DNA from: Carposina sasakii
Taxonomy: Eukaryota > Arthropoda > Insecta > Lepidoptera > Carposinidae
Assembly: GCA_014607495.2 (NCBI GenBank)
Contig: CP053155.1
Location: 13,392,001-13,456,000, forward strand
Length of the DNA: 64,000 nucleotides
Direction: 5' to 3'
Shown: one piece after another, positions 46,171 through 59,800 of the stretch
Numbering within the stretch: the stretch's first letter is position 1
Layout of the letters: each line of letters starts with the position of its first letter
Notes under the pieces: generated by a model
What the model saw: only the letters and a program-made list of their open reading frames with translations
The model's database searches: none
What the model was told of the DNA's origin: nothing
Made by a program: the position numbers and the translations under genes

Positions 46171-46518
46171 CGTATTTGTAATAGGTTGTGACGGCCTAGG
46201 AAATAATTATAACGTTCTCGTTTAGGTTTATCGTAGGTGTTTAATATAGAGTTTGAAGGGTTAATTAAGCATGGTGAAGATGTGTTTTCTTCTCATTTTA
46301 TGTATTTAGATGCATTTTTAAACCAGAATGATCCCTCGATCAATATCTTAAGGTTTGTTAATTATTTAAATATAAAATCAATTTATTACATTGGTGTGAC
46401 TTCGATTTCTTCGTATCCCATTATAGGACGCCATGGATGTTTCTTCGGAGTATGGAAGCAGTACCCAACCTGCGGAGGGACGTTCGGAGAACCGGCTGTG
46501 TCTTTTACCGGACTCCAT

Positions 46519-47831
46519 TGTTGAAGTTGCTGTAATAAAATAACTTTATATGTCTACGTCACTTGGATAGAAATATGTTGATTGACCCTTTGTTGATCCA
46601 CAAATACGTGGTGCAACCAGTAAGGTGCTTTGCAGACGGGGCGCCAACCCACACGAAGGGCAAAAAGACCGGCGGGCACTGGCGGCGCGGCATGTCCGTG
46701 GCTACCCGCCATAGATCACACAAACCAGTTTATATGAAGTAACGCAACGGCGGCGCGGGGCGGCTAGCGAACCCTGAACGAACGTCGTGAACTAAGTGCC
46801 TCCGTCCCTCGTGTGCTTTGTGTTCGCGGTGTGGACAGTCGCGGGCACTGACGGACAGACGCGATGTTTATTACTTTCAGTCAAAAAGACCGGCCCGACC
46901 CGCCCCGTCTGATAAATGATCACTAGTGTAGGTACCTACTAATACAGACAGCAACCTACAAAAATATGGACATCCTACAAAGTCAAGTAAACTTACGGTA
47001 CACATAGTAACTTCTTTAGCCATTGTGATTTAATGAAATAATGTAGACTGATTGGATTTTGAAAATAATATGTTTTTTTAAAGAAAATTTAATTGCATTT
47101 CTCTTACATGGAAAAATTTAAATTGACGGAGTCATGCATGACGTTTTATTTTATAAACACAATACTTTTTAGTTTTTATTGAAAAGATTGGCTGTCATTT
47201 TTTGAGGAATCATATTTCAAAGTAAATTCCTCAAATTCTTACTTTGACTAGTAAATGCAATACATAAATGAAATGTATGTTAGTACGTATGTGAGTATAT
47301 GTACAAAAAATATTTTACTATTTTTTTACGAAGGCTGAATGTGCAAAGTTTGCGTTAGATTTTTGGTTTTAAAAAGAAAGTTGGCAACAGAGTTGCATGT
47401 TCCATTTTTCCACCACCACCATTTTTAACACCATATAATTATGTATCTATTTCAACATTCGCTTCTCGCTTACATGCAGTTAATTTTCATCCTTCTTCAC
47501 TTCAAATACGTTGCACGTACGTCTTAGTAAATAAATAAGCGAAAAATTACTCAAAAATAAGAAGCTAAACTAGAGGTCAAAATATTATGCAAGTACACTT
47601 CTATGAATAATGTTACATTTTTCAGGGTATTTTTTTAGTTGGCAACCTTTACATCTGCCAGCTGTCATTATCATCTGTCTGTCATTTTATTTTCAGTTTT
47701 GCGGTCGTAATTTATGGCAGCCACAAATTATTTCTTACGTTTTTAAGTACTTACCTACCGTGATTCCTAATTATATGAGGAAAGATAAAATAATCTAATA
47801 CTTTGTAGCAATTACGAGGTGTACACAAAAA
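46519..47831. promoter_or_regulatory. Shared upstream region of the divergent tektin and NUBP1 genes
   Basis: No gene. A GC-richer block at about 46630-46910 contains AAAAAGACCGGCGGGCACTG and TCAAAAAGACCGGCCCGACC. The right side, next to NUBP1, is AT-rich. The gap is compact enough for a shared regulatory region, but no core promoter element was identified. 47590-47831 probably contains the NUBP1 start. Confidence 0.4.
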
Positions 47832-50800
47832 ATGAGTGGTGTTCCAGAGAATGCACCACAGCGTAAGTATCTGATGTTAAGGTTATGTTTTTATTGTATT
47901 TGTACGATTTCTTTTTAATTTGGTTTTGTTTTCGTATCTAGATTGCCCTGGTACACAAAGTGAAGATGCTGGCAAGGCTTCAGCGTGTGCGGGATGTCCA
48001 AACCAGAATATCTGCTCTACTGGTGAGTAAGGTCCACAGCTTGTGCCACAATAAGAGCAGTAGGGTTTACCATAAAATACAGAGGTATACATTATAGGAA
48101 TCTTCTGTTCATATCTGTAACTAGGTACATACATTGATATAGGTGATTATAAACTGTTTTCCTGGATAATATTGTGCATTATGTTAATACATTATGATTA
48201 AGCTTGAGAAAGCATTAATCACTATTTTATGGTGGTAATGCTAAAGTATCTTGTCACTTTGGGAGTTTGCAACAGTTTGCAATGAGTAGGTAATTGATCC
48301 CAATATAACTTTTTTAAAAATAAAATACCAAGGATGTCTGTTTAATGCAGTCTTAGTAGAAACAGTGCACTTATTTTATAAATTTACACCCTAACTGAAT
48401 GATTAAAACTAAATGCCCGGATCTTGGACACATGAACCTAATACTAGATGTCTACTATTTTTTATCTTACGGGCATATGCAAAAAGTGTCCTTACTATAA
48501 AAGTGTACAGTCTATTAAAAGTTGGAATAAATAAACATGATATATTTCTATGGAGGGTTCGCCCACCACCGGACCCTAGTCCCTCCGCTGACCCTCGGAT
48601 CTGCCGACTCGTGGTCACGAACACAAGCCACTACAGTCGCAACGAGAAGCCAGATCCAAGCACCTAGCATGCAAATATAAGTATGTACATAATATGCTTT
48701 TATAAACAGGGGCAGCATCAGGGCCAGATCCCGCAATACAGATAATAAAAGATCGTCTCAGTAATGTCAAGCACAAGATCCTCATTCTGTCAGGAAAAGG
48801 GGGGGTGGGGAAGAGTACAGTTACCTCCCTTTTAGGCCATGGACTGGCGGCCAGGAATCCTGATCTTAATGTGAGTTGTTTTTGTTTGTTAATGAATATT
48901 TACATAGAATGGAGTGTAGTATAGTTTAATGCCTAATTTAACAGCCTGTGACATGTGTTACAGCAGGCCACATCAACATATTTTTCTCTTGAGACCGACA
49001 AATTTTCTGAGTTTCCTTTATGTAAGGTCTATCCAAAATTAGTGATTATCTGTTGACACGAAACTAGGTAGGTAAAAAGAAACAACTTTCACTATGGGAC
49101 CAACTCCGAAATATTGAAAAAAAAAACAACTGTTCCATACATTTCAGTTCAGTAATTATTCAAGATTGTATGGAACAGCTGATTTTTTTTTTCACTATTT
49201 CGGAGTTGGTCCTATAGTGAAAGTTGTTTCTTTTTACCTACCTAGTTTCGTGTAAACAGATAATCACTAATACTCTGTATATGAATATATTTTCATTCTT
49301 ATAGCAGAGCAATTTTGAAATAAACCAACCACAGCATAAAATAATGTCAATTGTATAAGTCATACTTAGCTAAGCTATCAAGAAAAATTAGGGTAGTATA
49401 ACTATGAAATGCCCTTAAAATTAAAACAGTGGAATGAAAGAAAGTTGAGGGCTAAAGACATTTTAGTGTAAGTTTTCACTTCAAATTCGTTCGCGTCATC
49501 GTAAAACAGCCAGCCAATCACATTATAGCGTGATGACGTGATGTAATAACAGTAAGAACAACGGTACTACATGATTGATTGAATAGTTTACGTTAACGCA
49601 ATCGAGTTCGAAATTGAAATTGCACTAAGCCCTTTATTGAAATAAAATAGAAAGTTCAGCTGGCGTACAAGAAAAACATACCCTATTGTATCTGGATCTC
49701 CTCTCCTGCGAATTTCCAAATTCCGTCGCCATAATTTAAACAACTTTTCCCTTGTACTAATCCTGTGCAAGTGCCGGAATTTGCAACGATCGCCGATCCT
49801 CAGTCGACAACAGAAATAGGCGAGTCGGCACCAACTGGTACGGACCTTCTGCCGCTGAATATAGGTCATGTTTTATATTACAATGCAGAATGTACCTATG
49901 CGTGTTGACGATTTACGTGTACGAATATCTTAAGTAAAACTATTATGCAATTTTTTGTTTTGGTTTTTAATAAAAATGGTTTTCGTTACCGATATAAGGG
50001 CCGATGTTTCACAATGGCCAATCTGACCTATAAGATTGATTCTCGGTCTTAAATGCGATAATGCTATGTAAGCATTTGTCGTCTAACTACTAGAACAAGT
50101 TGAAACCAAAAAGGTATCTAAGGTCACTTATGTCCTTTTGATTCCCCACTATAAGGCATAATGCGAAAGGTTTGAATTGATAGTTTCATGTTCGTAACAG
50201 TTAGGTACAAATTGCTCGACTTCTAAGTTAAGTAAATGTATTTTATCTTTTCAATAAATAAATTACAAAATTCTATTTTAAGGACATGTATATTTTTTTT
50301 AAATTAAAACCTTTTATGACTTCGTGATCGCTATAAAAAGAACATTACCTCGCATTAGTGAGGTAGGTATTTACTTCCCACGAGTTATTATATGGAATAC
50401 ATTGCGCGTTTCTTATTTACAATTTATGTTAATTGCAGTTAGTCTATCGACACTGCCTTCTAATAAGTATAAGGTCCTGCCCCCCTAGCATGACAACGCA
50501 TCGTGGATATCGTATCGTACGATATGGTATCGTCTCTATACAAAATTAGCGAAAGAGCTTAAAGAGCTAGCATGATTACACTGTAAGACCTGTGGGTGGA
50601 TATGTCGTGGCCATATCGTAGAATTGATCATTTCATGAAATGGTCGAGCATTTCATGAAATGGTCGCATTTCATGAAAAGTTTCACTGTCTATTGGCCAC
50701 ATCATGATATGGTTTGGGCAGATCGATGATAAAAATCGTTTCTCGATATGGGCAACTAAACGCCCGATCATTTCATGAAGTGGTTAAGATTATTGATCAT

Positions 50801-53800
50801 ATCGTAAAATAGTTACATGAATCACCGGTAGAGGCGCTGCGCGCGTTTTATTTATGTGTGAAGATGGCGGATTTTTCTTTTTAGGTTATAAAACAAATTA
50901 AAGAGAGTAGGGTGACTATGCAGAAGAAGTTCACGGATAATGTATTATATTGTATAATGTATATTAGACTTAATGGTGGTTTATAATAATATTGTTAAAC
51001 AAAAACCTTAGATTACGATAGGTTAGGTTAGGTTAGACTATGACAAATGACGCACGAGCCGAGCGAGCGGAGCGAGCGTGCCCAGGCAGCGTCCGGCGAT
51101 GTGCCAGATGCGAATCGCTTTTGTAAAGTCTTTTATGTTTTTAAATATTATATTGTGAAAATATCACATAAATAATAGCAAAAAAATCATACCATCATAC
51201 CTTATGGTATACTTATATATGGTGTACGGTATATATTATTTATATAAGCTCTTACCACATTCGGATTTTATGGACACCCTGTTAATACGATTTGGCCAAA
51301 CGTGGATGACAAAATCGTGAAATGTAGACGATTTAACGATCTGGTCAAATTGAATTGGCCACTTCATGAAATGCGACCACTTCATGAAATGCTCGACCAT
51401 TTCATGAAATGATCAATTTTACAATATGGCCACGACAGATATATGTATATGTGAGTTAGAGATAGGGCAGGACTTAAGGGAGGGAAACCGGGGCGAAAGC
51501 CCCAGGGCCTCCGCAAACGGGGGGCCCCTACAATAGAGATTTCGGAAAAAAATCTTTCAAATTCCAACTAGTAAACATATTTTCCTTTTGATATTTTTTT
51601 TTGGCTCTTTTACCTTTACCTAAAGAAACCATATTGCGTCTACCCCATAATGGGATATGGGCACGAAGATGATGATGACGTCAGACTACCGATTATGTAT
51701 GTACTGTGTGGGCCAAGACAAACTTTTTACACATCAATCACATACATTTTATATTATGGTCCATGACACACTATTAACACCCCAGGCGATCACACTCGCC
51801 ATGCATTTTCGATGTGTTGTCGCGTCGCGTGTGTCTTGACCCAGCTAGTATAAGTAGAGCGGTGTGCAGGTAGGCATCCTGGACGCGGACATCTGCGGGC
51901 CGAGCCAGCCTCGTGTGCTGGGCGTACGCGGCGAACAGGTGCACAACTCCGGCTCCGGGTGGTCGCCCGTCGTGAGTACATTACTACGTTGCTGCTTCCT
52001 CGCTATATTATCCTTCCTTACTAATATTATAAATGCGAAAGTGATTCTGTCTGTTGCGTTTTCGCGCCAAAACTACTGAACCGTTTGAATTAAATTTGGT
52101 ACCACAGCACAGGTAGTCTAGAGCCTAAGAATGGACATCGTGGACGTCTAGTAGTATCTACTATGTATAACAGCCCCCCTAGCATGACCACGCATCGTGG
52201 ATATCGTATCGTCTCTATACAAAATTCAAATGGCGGCTATATTTATCGTATTTCGACAGGCTAAATGTCTATAAATCGCAGGTTATATTATATGGTTTAC
52301 AATTACAATGGTTCAAACATGCGCCTTCAAATTCGGTAGTCACTTTCTTCTCCGAATATCGATCGTCCGAAAATCATAATCCCTAACAAGTTTGCTATAA
52401 TCATCACTTTCCATAATGTTAGCGTATTAGAAATTGTATATTACCTAAAAGTCTTTAATTCTAATACTTTGGTGCCATAAAATCGGCTGCTATAATGATT
52501 AGATGTCCTAATTTAAAAGCATTTTATGTCTTATGAATATTATAGACTATAGGACGCCCGCGACTCCGCCCGCGTGGACTGCAGAAAAAGAAAAATGTCT
52601 AAATTAACCGGGATAAAAAGTAGCCTATATGTTAAGTGGGACCTGTCACAATATATTCCTAAAAATTGCATCGAAATCGGTCCAGCCGTTTTTGAGATTA
52701 GCGTGCACAAACATCGATCCGTTACAATTTTATTATATGTATATAGGTAGATATAGATTGTGATATTTATAGCAAAAAAATTAGAACATTATATACAGTG
52801 AAACCTGGATAATTGGGATCTCAAGGGACCAAGACATATGTACCAATTATTGAGGGTTTCCAATAATCCAGTTTTCCAATAAGCAGGTTTAAATTTATAG
52901 TTGTCTCATTTACAGAGGCCCCCGCATTTCCACAATCATAATGTGATAGAAGTTTTAATTTTTCAGCTACTGATAACGTTTTATATTTACGTTTGGACAT
53001 TTTGTACACATTTATTCCCTTGTTTTTAGGTCAAAACATGAGATAGTATACTGACAATCAAAGCATGCGCGAAAGACGACGCGAAATGTATGTAAACAAA
53101 CACGTCAAAACGTGTTGAAACCTTATTAATTTGTCTCACTTATACAGGTAATTGAGCTACAGAGTCTCAATTATAGAGGTAAACATCGAAAAAGTCTTAG
53201 AATTCAAATCTTATTTAACCAGGTTCAAAAAGTCCCATTAACAGAGGTAATTTAATGAAAAAGAACCGGGACTTCGTTGCAACTCTCAATAATAGAGGTT
53301 TCTCATTTATCCAGGTCCCACTTAACCAGGTTTCACTGTATTTAGGGATTTCGGTTATCGGGCAAGTGATATTATAGGACATTAAGTTAGGGCTAATTAT
53401 CATTCGGACACATGATTATGTCACAAAATATTATGACACGTTAGATTATGGATAAAAAATGTATGAGACAAAATAGAGAACCTTCAAATTCGGGAGCGGG
53501 TATTTACACGCAAAGTTACTTACAGACTTACTTTGTCTTGGTATTACATAGCTCTGTGAATCTCACTCTCACCGAGTTCATGCTTAAGGCGCTGGTTGCG
53601 ACAAAACTACCAAACGAAGTTTAATGAAATTTGATGATTATGCACCGTATACTTTCAATGGTTGATGTAACTCCAGCGAACGAAGTGACTAGTTTTCTAT
53701 GCATTTACATAGTTTAAAAAATATAATTAGATACCTAAGTATATAAAAGGCAGTATCATTTTTGTTAGTGCCATCAACCATTTTACTAAGACTACGTTTG

Positions 53801-56800
53801 GGTGTATTTCAGTACGTGACGGATAACCTGTCACTCATGTCGATCGGTTTCCTGCTGGGCAGTCCCGACGACGCCGTCATATGGAGGGGGCCCAAGAAAA
53901 ATGGTGAGGAATTGAGAATCCTTCTTAGTCATACTATTCTCGAGTATGGGCCATTCATTATAATGACTTATATTTTCTTTATATCCCATCAAAGTAGATA
54001 TCTCGTCCGTAACTGAACCTGGATACTGAACAAAACCTACTTTTGCCTGCTATTATAAGACTTCTTTGGCTTATAGCCAGCCACCTGCCTGCCGCAAACC
54101 TTCTTTGATTTGATAATTTGAGTGATGGAGAGATAAGAGTTCAAATCCAATGAAGTTTCATTCGGATATCCCAACTAATATTATAAATGCGAAAGTAACT
54201 CTGTCTGTCTGTCTGTCTGTCTGTTACGCTTTCCCGCTTAAACCTCGCAACCGATTTTGATGAAATTTGGTACAGACAATCTTTAGACCCTGAGACAGAA
54301 CATAGGCTACTTTTTATTTCGAAAAAAAGGGATGAAGGGGTTGAAATAGAGGTTGAAAGTTTGTATGGGATTTCTTAATTTTAAAAGATAAAACCATGAA
54401 ACTTTATATTTAAGCACTTGATAAGAAATCATTAAACATTTGTTCTAGCATTTTTGAAATTTCGACCAGCTAAGGGGTGAAATAAGGGTTGAAAGTTAGT
54501 ATGCAAGTTCGTCAAATATCACGTCATGACAGGTCCCACTTAACATATAGGCTACTTTTTATCCCGGGAAAATGTTTTTATCCCGGATAATTTCGACATT
54601 TTGTTTTTTCTGTAGTCCACGCGGACGGAGTCGCGAGCGTCCACTAGTATTGAATAATTATAACTACATGTATGTTTAAGAAGGAAGAGGCTGGGCCAAG
54701 GAGTAATTTCTAGAAGTAATGTCTTCTTCCGCGCGGAATTTATCGTAGGGTTTAGGTTCACAGTTCACTATAGTCCACTTTTAGGGTAAGGGCACTCTGA
54801 TTCGGTAGGTCAGTTTGTCACACACAAAATTCACTTAGTCTTGTCGAGCGAGAGGTCTGTACCGCGGTAGTTGGGCAACTTTCAGATGCAGGGCGGAGGG
54901 AAACACATGTTGCCAGCGTCCGCGGCGAGGAAAAAGATAGAACGATTAGAAAAGGCAGAAACAAAATTATAGTTTTAACAATGTATAAGTATTTAGTCTT
55001 TTTGTAACATATCTACATGTGAGTGATTTAATTTGGTTACAGGTATGATCAAGCAGTTCCTAAGTGAAGTTGATTGGGGAGATTTGGATTATCTCCTTAT
55101 AGACACTCCTCCAGGTAAGTGGATAGCTTTATTTAATTTATCTATTTGAAATGAAAACCTTTTATTAGACTTGTAGCTTATAAAAATACAGTATCAATTC
55201 AAGACTTTCCTAAACCTACGAGTGTACTTGAAGAATATTATCAAAAGAAGTAGTCAAGTCGTGTCATGTCGCAGTGTGTGTTCAGTAAGAATAAATTCGT
55301 TTATACATCTAGAATCAGCAATTAAGTACTAACTATTAGATTTATCTGTAAAGTGATCAGCTGAGAAGTGAAATTTTAAACAATCTGTGAGATATTATAG
55401 TGTTAAACAGAATAAACCGTAAATAAACTAATATTAACCAGTGCAAATTAACTGTACCTAAAACTTTGACGGTGCATGTGAATCTGTTACTCGAGTCCTA
55501 CATTGGATTCGCGCATCTATTATCAACGTACAAGGTATAAAATAGATTTAGAAAATCACTCAAACTACCCGTGATATTACGTTTTATTTGTTTCTTTGGT
55601 AAGGATAAACCAAAGAACAGAATAATCATTTTATTGAAAATCGGTTGCAGAAAGATCTGATTTTAATTATTTTCAAACTGAAACGATGACTTCAGCCAGT
55701 TACAGCAGCTCCCAGCCAGACCTATCTAACTTGAGTGACATTTGTGATCAATCTGCAGTACCGATTCGCAAGCGTAAGCAGCCGGATAATGACTTTCAAA
55801 CTGCCCTTTATGAATTTCGTAATGAATTTAAGGCACTATTTTCCATACAAAATGAAACCTTATCTAAGCTCTCGGATAGTATAACCGTTATAAGGAATGA
55901 AGTTTCGTTTATAAAGCAGTGCAATGAAAACTTACTGCAGGAACATAACTTGCTAAAAATGGAGGTTACCGAAATTAAAACCGAGATAGAATTTACAAAC
56001 CAAAAAATGTCATTATTGGAAAACAAAATATCTACCTATGAATCGGAAGTAGCCGACTTGTCGGATAAGCTGAACATTAAAGATCAACAATCCCGCTTAA
56101 ATAATATTGAGTTATCTGGCATACCTATCACAAAAGGAGAAAATCTAAATAGCATTTTAAATAGTATAGCAGTAAAGGTTGGTTTTTCGCTGTCGCTTAC
56201 TGATATAGACTATATTCACCGTGTGAGAAAATATGCACCAAAGAAAATTAGTGGAACCAGCGAGATTTCGCCGTCCCCCGCCCCTACGAGTATCATAGTG
56301 AGATTTGTCCAAAGGAGCCGCAAGAAAGAAATGATAGCAGCAGTACGAGCGAGACGAGGATTAACTACAGCTGACCTAGGGTACAACGGGGCCGCAAAAC
56401 CTATATACGTTAATGACCATCTGTCACCATCGAATAAGATATTATATAGAAACGCACGTCTGTTAGGTAAACAGAAACTTTACAAATATATATGGCTTAA
56501 TGACTGTAAGATATTTCTACGTAAAAATGATACTTCCAAGTACATCGTGGTTATGAATGAATCGGATCTTAGTAAAATAACTTGACTATTTAATATGTAT
56601 CTATTCATAATAACACTAATAATGTATTTTCATATGTTTTATTTCCTATCCAGTGTAATAAGCTGTGTTTGTGAACGTTTGAAGCCTTTACTTATTTTTA
56701 TTTGTTCTTATACTAAGTTGTACATAATGAGTGAAATTGCTATATTAAATCTATGTATCAGTTACTCGGTAGTGTTCGCAGGTAGATATGGTGAGTCATC

Positions 56801-59800
56801 TCGCTATCAGAAATACTTGCACAAAGTATTACGTTTAAAAATTGTAGGATTGTTTTTTCGACTGCGGAGTAATTGTTTATTATTATTATTGGTTGCATTT
56901 CTGTGCTCGCTTATCGTATGTGTGTATTATTTGTTGTCCAAAAGCCATCATATTTATGTTGTAATTTTGTTGTGGCGGGAACGGAGCTACTATGGGTGTC
57001 GATATTCTAATTCGTATGTATGCAAATATATTTATAGTAATGAAACCTAATAATATCTCTATTTATTACCAAAACGTGAGGGGCTTACGAACGAAGTCGT
57101 ATGAGTTTTCAACAAACATTCTAAACTGTAGTTACGATATAATATGCATAACGGAGACATGGCTCAATGAGTCATTCTATGATTCCGAGTATTTTGGAAA
57201 CAATTATGTAATATACCGATGTGACCGTAATTCCGCTGTTACAAATAAGAAGCTTGGAGGTGGCGTTGCCATGGCGCTGCGCCGCGAACTGAGCCCGCGT
57301 GTCAGGCGCGACTGGTGTGCGCCGGCGCCGGCGGACGAGGTGTGGGTGAGCGTACCTTTACGATCCACCTCGGCTCGGCCACCAAACGCACCAGATTATC
57401 TACATATTGTCTGTACTTATATACCTCATGGTCGCCAACATGAACAGATACTGGCTGACTTCTATGACAGGACTTCTGGCAAACGAAATTCGCACCCCAA
57501 TGATGTTTTCCTGGTTGTTGGTGATTTCAATGTGACGAAAGCTGTATGGTGTTACAACGATGAAAGTGCGAGTATGCAAATTTCAATGTGCAGTGACATA
57601 CTATGCTCCCATACAGTGGACTTTATGTGCGAAGCCTCAATGTCGCAATATAATTCCACATTGAATATAAATAATAGGATTCTTGACTTGGTTTTCTGTT
57701 CCATACCTTGTAACGTGTTATCATGCGACTATCCCTTAATTCTAGAAGACAAACATCATAAATCTCTCGAGGTAGATATATCTTTAGATCTGCAATCACC
57801 CCTTAGTCCTAACAGAATTTAAAAAAAGTTGTTTTTTCGTGCAGATTTTGAATCAATTCGTTCTGAACTTCTCTTAATTGACTGGGAAACCAAAGCCTCC
57901 CAATCGAGCGATGTTGATGCCTTTACATCATACTTTTATCGTATTCTCAATGATTTGATCGACCGGTTTGTACCTTCAAAATTAATAACAACTTCAAATA
58001 AGTACCCACCATGGTACACAAAACCCCTTATAAAAATGTCTGCTGAAAAACGCAAATATCATAAAAAATTTAAAGTTTATGGAAACATGAGCGACTACCT
58101 TTATTTTTTCCACTTAAGGACTAAATTGCGACAGTTGGAACAAGTATGCCATAGGGAATACATTGATGTTTGTGAGGAGAGAATTAAATTCAACCCAAAG
58201 TATTTTTGGACATATGTCAAATCAAAAAAGTCTCCGGGTGATATTCCCAACTATATGTTATACGAGGGTGGAACAATTTCAGATGGTAATGACATTTGCC
58301 ATTGTTTTAACAAGTATTTTCACTCAGTTTTCATCTCCCCTCAAGCGGATGCCACACAGCCTTGTCAATCTTATGATAACATACCTAATTGTGCCACTGT
58401 CGATATTAACTCTGTCAATCTGGACGATAAGGCTATTTTATGTGAACTGAAACATGTAAATATCCATAAAGGTGCTGGATCTGATGGAATACACCCCGTT
58501 TTAATATCTAAATGTGCTGTTGAATTATTAAAGCCAATATCATCAATCTTTCGAATGTCTATTGTAACGGGCACCTTTCCTAATTCTTGGAAAAAGGCTC
58601 TTATCACTCCAATACCAAAAAATGACAAGAGAGATATAATCACACAATATAGACCGATATCTAAATTGTGTATATTTGGAAAAATTCTTGAAAAGATAGT
58701 AACATGTCAGTTATCACATGCAATATGCCATGCTATATCATCAGACCAACATGGATTTGTAAAATCACGTAGTGTAGATAGTAACATGGTGACTTTTACT
58801 GAGTTTTTGCTGTCAGCAATGGACAGGAATTTGCAGGTGGATGTCATCTACACCGACTTCTCCAAAGCTTTTGATAAAATTAATCACGATTTACTTATTG
58901 ATAAACTATTTGAAGCCGGTGTACATGGCAACCTCTTGCGATGGATTGATTCTTATATCAGGAATCGTAGTCAAGCAGTTTGCCTTAAGGGATATTGTTC
59001 AAGCTTCTTGAAGATACCCTCGGGAATACCACAAGGTTCCCATTTAGGTCCTGTATTATTCACAATCTATATAAATGATATAGGGAAAAATCTTAAGTTC
59101 TCAAATCAATTATTATATGCAGACGATACAAAAATATTTAAAGTCATAAAAAGCTATAATGATTGTATTGATCTACAATCGGATCTTGATATCCTCACAC
59201 ACTTTTGCTCTCTCAATCAGCTATTTCTTAACACTGAAAAATGTAATATTATCACATATACTCGTAAAACTAAAAATGTTGTTAACTACAACTACACACT
59301 CTATAATAGCAATCTTAAACGCGTTTATAATATAAGAGACCTTGGAGTTGTTATGGATAGTAAAGTTTCTTTTAACACTCACATAGATTTTATTGTCAAA
59401 AAAGCTTTTAAAAGTCTGGGCTTCATAACAAGAGTAACTCAAACATTTAGTAAAACAACTACCATAAAAATTCTTTACTTCTCATTTGTCAGATCAGTGT
59501 TAGAGTTTGCTAGTGTTGTTTGGAGCCCGAATTATCAATGCCATATAGATCGAATAGAAAAAGTACAAAAGAAATTTATAAAGACTTTAAACTATAAAAA
59601 TCACCGCTGGAATAATACTTATGAAGAATCCATCAATCTTTACAAACTTTCTAGTCTGCTCAATCGTCGTAAACTCCTAGATATGTGTTTCCTATATAAA
59701 ATTCTGAATTCACTTATAGATTCGCCAAGTCTCCTGTCACAAGTATCGTTTGTTGCTCGCATGCGCCTTCCTGTACGTTCCTCACGTTCCACACCTAATA

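Larger units (their letters stand above)
48871..51869 (+). other. NUBP1 intron 3, repeat-rich
   Basis: No exon. Contains the hairpin 49039-49270 and the 50603-51438 element. 50462-50560 shares CCCCCCTAGCATGAC, ACGCATCGTGGATATCGTAT and TCTCTATACAAAATT with 52169-52230. The open frame at 49588-49869 (minus) shows no family resemblance. Confidence 0.5.
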
